Source: Bradyrhizobium diazoefficiens (GTDB taxonomy: Bacteria; Pseudomonadota; Alphaproteobacteria; Rhizobiales; Xanthobacteraceae). From it: DNA of 64,000 nt. The stretch covers positions 6,448,001-6,512,000 of the forward strand of contig NZ_CP067041.1 in NCBI RefSeq assembly GCF_016599855.1, given 5' to 3'. The notes under the pieces were generated by a model that saw only the letters and a list, made by a program, of their open reading frames with translations, did not search any database and was not told the DNA's origin. Shown piece after piece: positions 17,210 to 26,675 of this stretch (position 1 is its first letter; each line of letters opens with the position of its first letter). The position numbers and the translations under genes are program-made.

Positions 17210-17962
17210 ATGACCAGGAAGCTCTCGGGCAAGGTTGCCCTCGTCACCGGCGGCTCGCGCGGCATCGGCGCAGCCTCGGCCCGCGCTCTCGCCGATGAAG
17301 GCGCGGATGTCGCCATCAGCTACGTCGCTTCACCCGAAAAGGCCGAAGCTGTCGTCGCCGAATTGAAGGCGAAGGGCGTTAAGGCGCGTGCCTTCAAAGC
17401 GGATCAGGCCTCCGCCGAGGATGTGACGAAGCTCGTCAACGACGTGGCGAAGGAATTCGGCCAACTCGACATTCTCGTCAACAATGCCGGCGTCGCCGTC
17501 GGTGGACTGATCGACGATGCCGCGACCGACACCGCCGCGCTCGCACGCCAGGAGAGCATCAACGTGCACGGCGTGGTCGCTGCGATCCGCACGGCCGCGA
17601 AGCTGATGGGCGAAGGCGGCCGCATCGTCACGATCGGCTCCGGCATCGCCACGCGGGCTTCGTTCCCGGGTCTCGCCGATTACGCTGCAACCAAGGCTGC
17701 GCTCGTTGGCTATTCCAAGGGCGCGGCGCGCGACCTTGGACCGCGCGGCATCACGGTCAACGTGCTCCAGCCCGGCTCGATTGATACCGACATGAATCCG
17801 AAGGATGGCGGCGAGTTCGCCGAGACCCAGCGCAAGCAGCACGCGCTGCAGCGCTTCGGCCGCCCCGAGGAGGTCGCCGCCGGCGTCGTCTTCCTCGCGA
17901 GCCCGGAAGCCTCCTTCGTCACCGGGACCGTGCTCAATGTCGATGGCGGGTTCGGCGCCTGA
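17210..17962 (+). CDS. SDR-family oxidoreductase
   Basis: 250 residues of a classical short-chain dehydrogenase: TGGSRGIGAASA (cofactor loop), LVNNAGVA, catalytic Ser/Tyr/Lys in IGSGIA and YAATKAALVG, and the C-terminal VTGTVLNVDGGFGA. The Arg after TGGS and the lack of a post-beta2 acidic residue suggest NADP(H). It resembles FabG-like reductases regulated by LysR in xenobiotic responses. It is first in a run with pirin (36 bp gap) and wrbA. Confidence 0.9.
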   Translation: MTRKLSGKVALVTGGSRGIGAASARALADEGADVAISYVASPEKAEAVVAELKAKGVKARAFKADQASAEDVTKLVNDVAKEFGQLDILVNNAGVAVGGLIDDAATDTAALARQESINVHGVVAAIRTAAKLMGEGGRIVTIGSGIATRASFPGLADYAATKAALVGYSKGAARDLGPRGITVNVLQPGSIDTDMNPKDGGEFAETQRKQHALQRFGRPEEVAAGVVFLASPEASFVTGTVLNVDGGFGA

Positions 17963-17998
17963 TCAAGGCGCCACCGTCCAACCCAAGGAATTGCGCAG

Positions 17999-18697
17999 AT
18001 GATCGAACTCAGACCCTTCAACAAGCTCGGCGGCGCCGATCACGGCTGGCTGAAAGCAAAACATCATTTCTCCTTCGCCAGCCATTACGACCCGAACAAT
18101 ATGGGCCATGGCGCCTTGCGGGTGTGGAACGACGACGAGATCGCGCCGAACACCGGCTTTCCCGCCCATCCCCATGCCAACATGGAAATCATCACCTATG
18201 TGCGCGAAGGTGCGATCACCCACCAGGACAGCCTCGGCAACGAGGGCCGCACCGAAGCGGGCGATGTGCAGGTCATGAGCGCCGGCAGCGGCATCCGCCA
18301 CTCCGAGTACAATCTGGAGCCGACCAAGACGCAGATCTTCCAGATCTGGATCGAGCCGACCGCGCGCGGGGGACAGCCGACCTGGGGCTCAAAACCGTTT
18401 CCGAAGGCGGACCGCTCCGGCAAGCTCGTCACCATTGCGAGCGGCATCGCGGGTGACACCGACGCGCTGCCGATCCGCGCCGACGCGCGGGTGCTCGCAA
18501 CGACGCTGCGGGCCGGCGAGAGCGCGGAGTATGAGCCGCAGACCTCGCGCCACCTCTATCTGGTGCCGGCGGCAGGCGCGATCGAGATCAACGGCGTGCG
18601 CGTCAACGCCCGCGACGGCGTCGCGATCCGCGACGAGAGCAAGCTGACAATCACGGCGCTCGAAGACTCCGAGCTCGTGCTCGTCGACGCCGCGTAA
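17999..18697 (+). CDS. Pirin family protein (YhhW-like)
   Basis: 232 residues with two cupin halves. Metal ligands are visible in GFPAHPHANMEIITYVREGAITHQD and the later RHSEYN, so the N-terminal cupin should bind Fe or another divalent metal; close relatives have quercetin 2,3-dioxygenase activity. It follows the SDR gene by 36 bp with no terminator, so the pair is likely an operon. Such pirins often sit with SDR and quinone reductases under a LysR regulator, pointing to phenolic or electrophile stress. Confidence 0.9.
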   Translation: MIELRPFNKLGGADHGWLKAKHHFSFASHYDPNNMGHGALRVWNDDEIAPNTGFPAHPHANMEIITYVREGAITHQDSLGNEGRTEAGDVQVMSAGSGIRHSEYNLEPTKTQIFQIWIEPTARGGQPTWGSKPFPKADRSGKLVTIASGIAGDTDALPIRADARVLATTLRAGESAEYEPQTSRHLYLVPAAGAIEINGVRVNARDGVAIRDESKLTITALEDSELVLVDAA

Positions 18698-18709
18698 CCA
18701 CATCATCTG

Positions 18710-18807
18710 CCGTCATTCCGGGATGGCGCGAAGCGCCAGACCCGGAATCTCGAGGTTCCACATTGCGCAATTGCGCAATGGGGTTCGGCATCGCCCCGGA
18801 ACGACGA
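18710..18807. repeat. Dispersed palindromic repeat (CCGTCATTCCGGG family)
   Basis: Begins CCGTCATTCCGGGATGGCGCG and ends with GCCCCGGAACGACG, giving an imperfect long hairpin; it contains GCGCAATTGCGC, itself a palindrome. It shares its arm with the element at 50665-50764. It separates pirin from wrbA. Confidence 0.65.
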
Positions 18808-18849
18808 GCAATCACGAACATTCACTGATCACCCCCAACGGAGACCACC

Positions 18850-19449
18850 ATGACCAAAGTTCTCGTCCTCTATTATTCCGCCTATGGCCACATCGAAGCG
18901 ATGGCGAATGCCGTTGCCGAGGGCGCGCGCGAGGCTGGCGCGGCCGTCGACATCAAGCGCGTGCCTGAGCTGGTGCCGGCCGAGGTCGCCAAGGCCTCAC
19001 ACTACAAGGTCGACCAGGCCGCGCCCGTCGCCGAGATCTCGGACCTCGCCAATTACGATGCGATCATCGTCGGCACCGGTACCCGTTTCGGCCGCATGTC
19101 CTCGCAGATGGCGAACTTCCTCGATCAGGCCGGCGGGCTCTGGGCCAAGGGCGCCCTGCACGGCAAGGTCGGGGGCGCCTTCACCTCGAGCGCGACCCAG
19201 CATGGCGGCCAGGAGACGACGCTGTTCTCGATCATCACCAACCTGCTGCATTTCGGCATGACCATTGTCGGATTGAACTACGGCTTCGCCGGCCAGATGA
19301 AGCTCGACGAGATCACCGGCGGCGCACCCTATGGCGCCACCACGATCACCGGCGGCGACGGCAGCCGCCAGCCCAGCGCCAATGAGCTCGCCGCCGCGCG
19401 CTATCAGGGACGAGCAATCGCGGAGACCGCGAAGAAGCTGCATGGTTAA
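18850..19449 (+). CDS. wrbA: NAD(P)H:quinone oxidoreductase WrbA
   Basis: 199 residues of the flavodoxin-like WrbA family: [21 protein letters not shown] (FMN phosphate loop), [22 protein letters not shown] and [15 protein letters not shown] are diagnostic. It binds FMN and reduces quinones by two electrons, avoiding semiquinones. GGAG precedes the ATG. An intergenic repeat lies between it and pirin, so it may belong to the same regulon but have reduced cotranscription. Confidence 0.93.
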   Translation: MTKVLVLYYSAYGHIEAMANAVAEGAREAGAAVDIKRVPELVPAEVAKASHYKVDQAAPVAEISDLANYDAIIVGTGTRFGRMSSQMANFLDQAGGLWAKGALHGKVGGAFTSSATQHGGQETTLFSIITNLLHFGMTIVGLNYGFAGQMKLDEITGGAPYGATTITGGDGSRQPSANELAAARYQGRAIAETAKKLHG

Positions 19450-19488
19450 GCCTCGGCCTCACGATCGGCTGCATGGCAGATAAGACGC

Positions 19489-19518
19489 GGGCGGCATTCT
19501 CTAGCGGGAATGCCGCCC
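19489..19518 (+). terminator. Stem-loop downstream of wrbA
   Basis: GGGCGGCATTC (19489-19499) pairs perfectly with GAATGCCGCCC (19508-19518) around 8 bases. No T-run follows, so it may be an mRNA-stabilising hairpin rather than an intrinsic terminator. Confidence 0.45.
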
Positions 19519-19709
19519 TACCTATCTGAGCAGGAACGACAGGGCTTGCGACACGCAAGGCTTACGACACGATGGCTTTCGAACTTCTCTTGATCGCTCA
19601 GATGATCCGCAGGCCGGCCCAGGCCCTTGCGCGGCGCTGGTACTGCCGCAGCCTGTTCCGCGCCTCGCGAGGCCGGTTTCACTGCGCCGGGTGCGCGGGA
19701 TCTTGAGTA

Positions 19710-20594
19710 TCAGCTCTGCGTGATGTCCGCGTGCAGCGGGATGCTGACCGTCGGCGCGGAAGCAGGCGCTGTTGAAAGCCACCAGTCGTCGCCCGCGAAC
19801 CAGCAGGTGTCGTCGGGCGTGTCCCCTCGCCGCAACGACTGCACGCGCTCCCATCCCTTAGCGAACGCCTCGGCCAATCGCCGGCCGGCGTCCGCATCCT
19901 GAAGTCCCGCGCAGCCGATGAACTGGGCGCGTCCCAGGAATTTAGCTGGCCAAGCCGCCCCCTGCTCCGGACGTGTGATCATCAACATGCCGCCGAGCAC
20001 ACCCTCCGGCGCCAGCGGAAACACCAGCCTGCCGCAGGGCCGCAACGCAAGAAGCCATTCCATGGCCGGCTGCGCCGCGCCGGCACAAACGTAAATCACG
20101 TCGACGTTGGGCAGATCGGACGCAATGCCCGAACGCTCGCGCAGCTCGACCGTGGCGATGTCTTTCAAATTCTCGCGCGCAAGCCCTGCCAGGCGTTCGT
20201 CGATCTCATAGGCGTAGACGCGACCATTGGGCCCGACGAGCTCGGCGAGGATCGCGGTGTAGTAGCCGGTGCCCGCGCCGATCTGGAGCACGCTCTCGGC
20301 TTCCCTGACGCCGGTGCCGCTGAGCCAATAAGCGTGCGCGCCAGGCATGCCGATGTTGACGCCACGCGCGGGATCCAGCGCCAGCAGTGCGTTCTGATAG
20401 AGAAAGGCGGGATCATCGTCGGGCGTCACGACGTAGGGATGGCCGCCAAGCGAAATCGACCACGGTCCCGGCCCCGCGAAGGGTTCGCGTCTCACGTTGC
20501 GAAACGCCTGCTCGATACGCGGGTCGGTGCTCTTGGCCGCAGCGCAGATCAACTGCGCGTAGAACGCGCGAAATTTGTCCGAACGATCGTTCAT
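19710..20594 (-). CDS. Protein-L-isoaspartate O-methyltransferase-like protein
   Basis: 294 residues from ATG 20594 with AGGAGG upstream; the longer frame is not needed. The SAM-binding motif VLQIGAGTGYYTAILAELVGPNGRVYAYEID matches the PCMT family, preceded by REPFAGPGPW and followed by the partial post-motifs DVIYVCAGAAQPAMEWL. The usual PCMT GSG motif is degenerate and the C-terminal extension is long, so it may methylate a different target. It sits at the edge of the polysaccharide locus, on the same strand as the next three genes. Confidence 0.75.
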   Translation of the reverse strand: MNDRSDKFRAFYAQLICAAAKSTDPRIEQAFRNVRREPFAGPGPWSISLGGHPYVVTPDDDPAFLYQNALLALDPARGVNIGMPGAHAYWLSGTGVREAESVLQIGAGTGYYTAILAELVGPNGRVYAYEIDERLAGLARENLKDIATVELRERSGIASDLPNVDVIYVCAGAAQPAMEWLLALRPCGRLVFPLAPEGVLGGMLMITRPEQGAAWPAKFLGRAQFIGCAGLQDADAGRRLAEAFAKGWERVQSLRRGDTPDDTCWFAGDDWWLSTAPASAPTVSIPLHADITQS

Positions 20595-20673
20595 GTCGCC
20601 TCCTGGCGAGGACGACGATAGCACAACGATTGCGATATTCGAATGACCTTGCAACCCGCGGGCGTGGGCCGCT

Positions 20674-21819
20674 CTAACGCGTGCCCTTGCCCATGGCGCG
20701 CGCCGCGAAGGCGGCGAGCTTCGGATGGCGGCGCAATCTCTGCGCGGCATGGTCGCGCAGGACATAAGGCAGCCCACGCCAGGACAGGGCGACGCTGACA
20801 TCGGTCAGCGGCACCGGCTCGGCGGCAAAGCGGCGCTTGTAATCGTGATTGCCGATGCTGAGATCGAAGCGCCGCACGCCCTGCGCATGCAGCGCCGCGA
20901 TGGTGCGCTCGGTGACGAGCAGCCCCGGCGAGCAACTCCCCCATTGCTTGCCGGCATGGCCGATGCGCAGCAGGTAATAAGTCGCGCCGTATCTGACGCC
21001 GAGCGTGGTGGCGACAATGCCCTCGTCACAGACGAGCGCTGAGATCACTGCATAGCCTTCCGCAACACCCTGCCGGCCAACCTCGCGGTAAAACCTGGCG
21101 TGGGCCTCGTCGTTGAGGACGAACCGCGAGCCGAGCTGCTGCATGCGCTCCTGCTGCTGGACGTCCATGACGTCGAGAAGCTCGTTTGCGCGGGCAATGT
21201 CGGTGGCGATCTCGAACCGCGCGCCGGCATGGCGGCTGAACACGCGCCAGCAACGCGGCATCTGCATGCGCTTGATCGAGGCCTGATAGTCCGCATAGTC
21301 GTCGCCGGTCAGCACCAGATTGCCGTTGAGCGAGCAGGAGCCGAGCCGGCCGAGCGACACCAGCGGATTCGGCTTGCCGCCGACATAGCCCGGCATCTTC
21401 TTCAGGCGCAGGAGGTCGAAGCGGTCGGGCAAGGCGCGCAAACCATCCACCAGCGCCGCGCTGATCGCCTGCGCGCCGGCCGCATCGAAACTCGCGTCGC
21501 AGGCCAGGATCGGGGCGTTGTTGTCGGAGACGCCGAGATCGGCAAATTCGACGACACGGATGCCGCGCCTAGTGTGGCTGAACATCGGCACCATCGCGAT
21601 GTCCTTGCCTGTCGTCGCATCGCTGATCACAGCGATCAGCGGCGCGAGGCCGTGAAAGGCCTCGTACCAGGCACCCAACCAGTAACCATGCTGAAACGCG
21701 GTGCGATGGCCCGCGTTCAGGCGCAATGCGGCCCGTCGCCAGTCACGCAGGAAATCGACCGAGATTCCCGACGTGCTGGACACCCGACCATCTAATTGCT
21801 CGACGCTGAGGAACGCCAT
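20674..21819 (-). CDS. GNAT-fold acyltransferase-like protein (BioF2/CelD type)
   Basis: 381 residues. The C-terminal half carries the BioF2-like GNAT domain (GVAEGYAVISALVCDEGIVATTLGVRYG, then YYLLRIGHAGKQWGSCSPG and FDLSIGNHDYKRRFAAEP), the set found in CelD/BcsL proteins of extracellular polysaccharide clusters. It probably adds acyl or amino-acyl groups to polysaccharide precursors in the cytoplasm. The ATG at 21819 is preferred to a TTG five codons earlier. Context with O-antigen ligase and glycosyltransferases supports this role. Confidence 0.8.
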   Translation of the reverse strand: MAFLSVEQLDGRVSSTSGISVDFLRDWRRAALRLNAGHRTAFQHGYWLGAWYEAFHGLAPLIAVISDATTGKDIAMVPMFSHTRRGIRVVEFADLGVSDNNAPILACDASFDAAGAQAISAALVDGLRALPDRFDLLRLKKMPGYVGGKPNPLVSLGRLGSCSLNGNLVLTGDDYADYQASIKRMQMPRCWRVFSRHAGARFEIATDIARANELLDVMDVQQQERMQQLGSRFVLNDEAHARFYREVGRQGVAEGYAVISALVCDEGIVATTLGVRYGATYYLLRIGHAGKQWGSCSPGLLVTERTIAALHAQGVRRFDLSIGNHDYKRRFAAEPVPLTDVSVALSWRGLPYVLRDHAAQRLRRHPKLAAFAARAMGKGTR

Positions 21820-21971
21820 TCGCTGGGCATACAATTACTGAACGTTTCCAGATAGATTATGTTTTGCCGCAGACCACAAGCTACGTCGCTGCTTATCGTT
21901 AAATCCATGCCGTCACGGCGCGCGTAAAGCCTCTCGTGTCCCGATATGAAACGCTCGGCCGCAACAAGCTG

Positions 21972-23324
21972 TCAGCGATCGGGTCCCGACTGCGTGACGC
22001 ATTGGAACCTGGCCAGGAAATGCAGGCCGCCGACCGCGAGCGCGAACATGAACCAGACCGGATTCTGCCGTTCGAGCAGGAAGGTCTCGGTGGTCCCGAA
22101 ATACAGGCCGAACAGCCAGATGGTCAGGAACAGCTTGCCAAGCGCGTTGCTGCGGTTGTGCGCCTGGGTCTCCTGGAAATTGCGCAGCGGCGCGAGAACG
22201 AAGATGAGGACGACGAGCAGCAGGCCCGGCAAGCCGATGGTGATGGCGAGGTCGAGATAGCTGTTGTGGCTGTGCGCCGCGGTGACCGCCCATTCGGAGC
22301 CCTTGGCGGTCTGGCGCTCGGTGACATCGTCCCAGAACGCCGAATAGCCGTGGCCGATGATCGGCTTTTCCGTCACCGCTGCGAGCGCGAATTCCCAGAT
22401 GTCGGAGCGGCCGGTAAAGGTGGGATCGACCGGAAGCATCCGCGTGACGCTGCCAAGCGCCGGGCTCATGACACTGCCGACCGTCAGCAAATTCATCACG
22501 ATCAGCGGCGCGAAGCAGATGATCCGCTTCAGCCACAGGCTTCGCGTGACGTAGACCAGCGACGCCAGGGCATAGATGGCCAGGCACAGCACCGACGATG
22601 TCTTGCCGCCGGTGAAGATCAGGAAGATGCCGGCCAGCAGTGCGATCGCCGGCCCCATCACGAAGGAGCCGACGGCAGAAAGGTAAATGCCGACATAGAC
22701 CAGAATGGTCATCACCGGCGAGGCGACGTTCTTGTGGCCGAAGCTGCCGCGCCAGTCGCCGGCGAGCTGCGGCTCGGTGATGTCGAGCGCGCTATGGATC
22801 GAATATTGCGGGGCGAAGACAACGCCGAGATAGCACAGCACCAGCAGCACCAGCGCCGCACCGCCGAGGCATAGATTGAAGCTCCGCTGCGTCGGCGGCA
22901 ACAGCGGCAGGATCACCGCGAGCGAGGTCACGCTGGCCGCGAGCACGAAGCGCTGGATCGAGACCTCGCGGCTCTCGGACAGAACGACGTTGATCAGCAT
23001 CCAGCCGACGAGGCAGAGATGCAGCGGCGTCACCAGCGTCTTCAGCGAGGGCGCATCGCTGGTGAGAACGAACAGCAGGGCGACCGCGGCGAGCAGGCCG
23101 AACGTGATGTAGGTCAGCGCCAAGCGTCCGCCCACGACGTTGGCGACGTCCTCGCTGCGCAGATCGGGGAACGGATCGAGCGTGATCATGACCAGCAACA
23201 GCGCCACCACCACGATCAGGCAGCGCGCCAGCTGCACCACATTCAGCTTCGCAAGCCCGTCACGCAGCGCATGGCCGAGCGACGGGGCGTCGACGTCAGT
23301 CATGTCTGCGGCACTGCGATCCAT
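21972..23324 (-). CDS. O-antigen ligase / polysaccharide polymerase family membrane protein
   Basis: 450 residues with about 10-12 hydrophobic helices and a large periplasmic loop. The loop carries the Wzy_C features GSFGHKN, TGRSDIWEFALAAV and AHSHNSYLDLAITIGLPG, with the conserved His and Arg of the O-antigen ligase superfamily (ExoQ-like polymerases included). It acts in the inner membrane on undecaprenyl-linked glycans. It is flanked by a GNAT protein and a glycosyltransferase on the same strand. Whether ligase or polymerase cannot be decided here. Confidence 0.88.
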   Translation of the reverse strand: MDRSAADMTDVDAPSLGHALRDGLAKLNVVQLARCLIVVVALLLVMITLDPFPDLRSEDVANVVGGRLALTYITFGLLAAVALLFVLTSDAPSLKTLVTPLHLCLVGWMLINVVLSESREVSIQRFVLAASVTSLAVILPLLPPTQRSFNLCLGGAALVLLVLCYLGVVFAPQYSIHSALDITEPQLAGDWRGSFGHKNVASPVMTILVYVGIYLSAVGSFVMGPAIALLAGIFLIFTGGKTSSVLCLAIYALASLVYVTRSLWLKRIICFAPLIVMNLLTVGSVMSPALGSVTRMLPVDPTFTGRSDIWEFALAAVTEKPIIGHGYSAFWDDVTERQTAKGSEWAVTAAHSHNSYLDLAITIGLPGLLLVVLIFVLAPLRNFQETQAHNRSNALGKLFLTIWLFGLYFGTTETFLLERQNPVWFMFALAVGGLHFLARFQCVTQSGPDR

Positions 23325-23364
23325 GCCTCAAGGCCGATCCAGGACGATGGGGGACCTCTTCGGT

Positions 23365-24489
23365 CTAGCCCATCCCCGTTAACCATCCGTCAACCAGCAT
23401 GCCGGAAGCGGCGGCGGCCGGCTGCTGCCGCGCGACGCTGCGCGCGATCTCGTAATATTGCAGCGCGCGCTGCTCCAGCGTGAGATTGTCCAGGATGTAG
23501 CCGCGCGGATCGAAGCGGTGCGAGGTGCAGCCGGCCCAGAAATCAGCCCAGCGTTCCTCGAAGCCGGCGCGACCTGCGAATTTGAGACCGCAGCGATCGT
23601 CCCAATAGGGCACCGACGAGACCGGCTCGAACCGGACGCGGTGCGGATAATAGTCGGGATCCGGCCAGGGGCCGCCGGGATCCCAGGCAAACACCGGCAC
23701 GCCGCTGGACAAGGCCTGCTGATAGGCAATGCCCTGGCTCTCGTTCTGGCACAGGAAGATCATCGCGCGCGAGCGCGCCAGGGCAGCCTGATAATCCTCC
23801 TCCTTGTAGCTGCCATAGCGCAGCTCAGTGAACGAGCGGCCTTGCCTGATGAGCCGCGCGCGGACTGGTTCGACCAACTCCGGCACGTAGCGCTCACGGT
23901 CCCAATGGACCTTATCGTAGAGCAGCACGTCGACAGTCTTGTCGCGCGGACGCGACGGTGCCCACAATTCGGTGTCGATGCCGACCGGCCAGGCTTCCGT
24001 CTCCGGCCAATACGGCCGGTACATGTCGGCATACCAGGGGCCCGGCACCACGACCTTCTTCACCGGCAGCCGCTTGAACAGGTCGGGATCGTCGAGCGGA
24101 TGATTGTGGGCGGCAACGCCAAGCAGAATCGGATTCTTCCAGGCGAATTTGTCGAGCAGGAAGGGGCGGCCGATGATGCAGGCGACCTCCTCGGGATGCT
24201 GCGCGATATAGCTGTAGTCGTTGACGCGGTAGCGGATGCCGAGCCGGTCGAGCCCGGCGCAGAGATTGAGGAACACGCGCAGCTGTCCGCTCATGCGTGG
24301 CTCGCCGAATAACATCTTGCGTGCCATGCGCCGCAGGTGCCGGTCGCCGGGGAACCAGCGATCGTCCTTGTCCTCGTAGAACAGGTTGAGGATCATGTCG
24401 TCGGGATCGTAGTCGAATGTCTTTGCGGGCACTTGCATCCATCCGCGGCCATCAGGCCTTGCATTCTCGCATGAGGCCGGCTGTCGCAT
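23365..24489 (-). CDS. Glycosyltransferase (GT-B-like)
   Basis: 374 residues as written. The real start may be ATG 24396 (MILNLFYEDKDDRWFPGDRH), since the first 31 residues look non-coding and lack a clear ribosome-binding site. The C-terminal half has FLCQNESQGIAYQQALSSGVPVFAWD, an EX7E-type nucleotide-sugar binding region typical of GT-B retaining transferases. Donor and acceptor unknown. It lies 40 bp upstream of the polymerase on the same strand and probably shares its operon. Confidence 0.75.
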   Translation of the reverse strand: MRQPASCENARPDGRGWMQVPAKTFDYDPDDMILNLFYEDKDDRWFPGDRHLRRMARKMLFGEPRMSGQLRVFLNLCAGLDRLGIRYRVNDYSYIAQHPEEVACIIGRPFLLDKFAWKNPILLGVAAHNHPLDDPDLFKRLPVKKVVVPGPWYADMYRPYWPETEAWPVGIDTELWAPSRPRDKTVDVLLYDKVHWDRERYVPELVEPVRARLIRQGRSFTELRYGSYKEEDYQAALARSRAMIFLCQNESQGIAYQQALSSGVPVFAWDPGGPWPDPDYYPHRVRFEPVSSVPYWDDRCGLKFAGRAGFEERWADFWAGCTSHRFDPRGYILDNLTLEQRALQYYEIARSVARQQPAAAASGMLVDGWLTGMG

Positions 24490-24674
24490 CTCTTCAAAGC
24501 TGCGGCAGACTTAAGCCCGCAGGGTTTAACGCTAATTGACGAAACCGGCGGCGCGATGGTCTTCGCAACAACGATTTGATCATTATGTGGGTATCATTCG
24601 CTGATGGCCGCGCGAGGCGGCTGGTTAATGGATCCTTAAAGACGACGAGCCATCGCTTGACCCTCACCGAGGCC

Positions 24675-25628
24675 ATGCTCGATGCACCGACCGCCGCGCC
24701 CGCGGCGACGGACGCGCATGCGGTGACGCCTGCGGTCTCGGTCGTCATCCCCGTGAAAAATGCCGCCGCCTATATCGGCGAGGCCATCGCAAGCGCGCTG
24801 GCGCAAGAGGGCGTCACCGAGGTGATCGTTGTCGACGATGGCTCGACCGACGGCACCATTGCGATCGTCCGCGCCATCGGCGATCGCCGACTGCGCCTGA
24901 TGACAAACGATGCCAGCGGCGTCTCGGCCGCGCGAAATCTCGGCGCGCGAGACGCGCGCGGGGACTGGCTGATGTTCCTCGACGCCGACGACCGCCTGCG
25001 GCCCGGCGCGGTGACGATGCTGCTGGCCGCGGCCAAGGCTGCGCCGCACGCGGTTCTCGTCTATGGCGATTACAACACGATCGACAGCACGGGACGGACG
25101 ATCGGCCGCCGCGACCTGCTGAAGGGACGCCAAAAGCCGTCAGGAAACGTGCTGGAGCGCCTCGCCGCCGGCAATTTCATCGTCAATGGCGGCATCATGC
25201 TCATTCGCGCCGACGCCTTCCGCAAGGCGGGCGGCTTCGACCTCTCGCTGCGCTATTGCGAGGACTGGCATTGCTGGTGCCGCCTCGCCGCAACAGGCGA
25301 GTTCGCTTATGTGCCCAAACTTCTGCTCGACTATCGCCTGCACACGGCGAGCACCATGAACGCGGCGGTGCGAACGCCACGGGATTTCTTCCCGGCAGTC
25401 GTGCGTGTGTTCGACGATCAATTGATCCTCGACAAGCTGCCGCTTGGCGCGGCACCGCGGCTGCGGCAGGCGGCGGAAATCCATCTCGTGACCTATGCGG
25501 CGACGCAGGCGGTCCGCTTCGGCCGCCATCGCGAGGCGCTTGCCTATCTCGGCATGATCGGACGGCGCTCGCTCAAGGCGGTGCCGCGGTCGGCGGCGAA
25601 GATCGCGCTGTCTTATTTCGGCATCTAG
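24675..25628 (+). CDS. Family 2 glycosyltransferase
   Basis: 317 residues from ATG 24675; an open upstream extension to 24576 has poor codon use. The GT-A core is plain: VSVVIPVKNAAAYIGEAIASAL, VIVVDDGSTDGT, and the metal-binding LDADDRL, followed by NGGIMLIRADAFRKAGGFD and the acceptor-side CEDWHCWCRLA. No membrane segment. It should transfer a sugar to a lipid-linked intermediate at the inner face of the membrane. It converges with the next GT2 gene 18 bp downstream. Confidence 0.88.
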   Translation: MLDAPTAAPAATDAHAVTPAVSVVIPVKNAAAYIGEAIASALAQEGVTEVIVVDDGSTDGTIAIVRAIGDRRLRLMTNDASGVSAARNLGARDARGDWLMFLDADDRLRPGAVTMLLAAAKAAPHAVLVYGDYNTIDSTGRTIGRRDLLKGRQKPSGNVLERLAAGNFIVNGGIMLIRADAFRKAGGFDLSLRYCEDWHCWCRLAATGEFAYVPKLLLDYRLHTASTMNAAVRTPRDFFPAVVRVFDDQLILDKLPLGAAPRLRQAAEIHLVTYAATQAVRFGRHREALAYLGMIGRRSLKAVPRSAAKIALSYFGI

Positions 25629-25646
25629 CGGCCCGGCGCGGAGGCG

Positions 25647-26675
25647 TCAGGAGGCGATCTTCGAGGCCTTATAGGGCTTCGGATCGAAACCGAACGCGGC
25701 GAGCGCAGAACCGACAGCCACCATCACAGGGTGCATCGCCACAACGGCTTTCGATGTGGTCAGCAGGCGAGCCGAGCGCACCAGCGACAGCGGCAACCGT
25801 CCCAGCATCTGCGCAAACACCCGCGCCCGCGCCACCCCGCCCGCCGCGGCCTTGATCTGCACGCGGTAGTTGATGGCGCCGATGCGCAGGCTCCGCTTGA
25901 CTATCCAACCGAGGCTGGTGCGGCTTTGCGGCACGGTCTCGGTGATGACCGCCTCTGCGGTCCAGTGGAAGATCATACCGGCATCGCGGCAGCGCACGAA
26001 GAAATCGCAGTCGCCGCCGCCGAGGAAATTGAAACTCAGATCGAACGCCGGGCCGCCGAGCCGGTCGAACGCCGTGCGCGTGATCAGGCAATTGCCGCAG
26101 CCATAGATCAGCGGCACCGCGCCGGTGTAGTCGTAGGCGGGGCAGAAAGCGGGATGGCGCGCGAGCCAGGGCTGGCTGTCGTCATCGAAATCGGGCAGCA
26201 CCGGCCCGCCGACCACGTCGGCACCGGTCGCCTCCGCGGTGCGCACCATCAACTCGAGCCAGTCGAGCGAGGCGATCTCGTCGTCGTCGATCATCAGGAA
26301 GCGGGTCGCGGCGGGAAACAGCGCCTGCGCTGTCTCGAAGGCAGCATTGATCGCCTGGCAATTGCCCTGCCGCCTCTCGACCAGGCAGATGCCCTGGAGC
26401 TTGCCGGCAGCGAGATATTCCGCCGCAACCGGCGCGCTCTCGCGCTTTGCAGCGTCATTCTCGACCATGACCACCGCGAAAGAGCGCGGCGTGCGCTGGT
26501 TGACGAGTGAGTCCAGCGTCAGCCGCAGATGATCGGGGCGACGGAAGCAGGGAATGCAGACGACAATGCCGACCGAAAGGTCGATGACGCGCGAACTCGC
26601 GGCGATCTCCCGATTGGGATCGCGCAATTTTTCCGAGATCCGGTTGGCAGACAAGTCGGTCGGGATCAGCGTCAT
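25647..26675 (-). CDS. Family 2 glycosyltransferase
   Basis: 342 residues. GT-A signatures are GIVVCIPCFRRPDHLRLTLDSL, MVENDAA, the DxD-equivalent FLMIDDDEIASLDWLEL, and CGNCLITRTAFDRLGG, then NFLGGGDCDFFVRC. The C-terminal region (LPLSLVRSARLLTT, then a hydrophobic stretch) may be membrane associated. AGAAGG precedes the ATG. It is on its own on the minus strand between two plus-strand genes; its promoter must lie in the 26676-27072 gap. Confidence 0.88.
   Translation of the reverse strand: MTLIPTDLSANRISEKLRDPNREIAASSRVIDLSVGIVVCIPCFRRPDHLRLTLDSLVNQRTPRSFAVVMVENDAAKRESAPVAAEYLAAGKLQGICLVERRQGNCQAINAAFETAQALFPAATRFLMIDDDEIASLDWLELMVRTAEATGADVVGGPVLPDFDDDSQPWLARHPAFCPAYDYTGAVPLIYGCGNCLITRTAFDRLGGPAFDLSFNFLGGGDCDFFVRCRDAGMIFHWTAEAVITETVPQSRTSLGWIVKRSLRIGAINYRVQIKAAAGGVARARVFAQMLGRLPLSLVRSARLLTTSKAVVAMHPVMVAVGSALAAFGFDPKPYKASKIAS

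Noticed and set aside
19572..19706. A 44-codon plus-strand open frame downstream of wrbA
   Set aside because: No ribosome-binding site, no recognisable motif and a composition consistent with chance.
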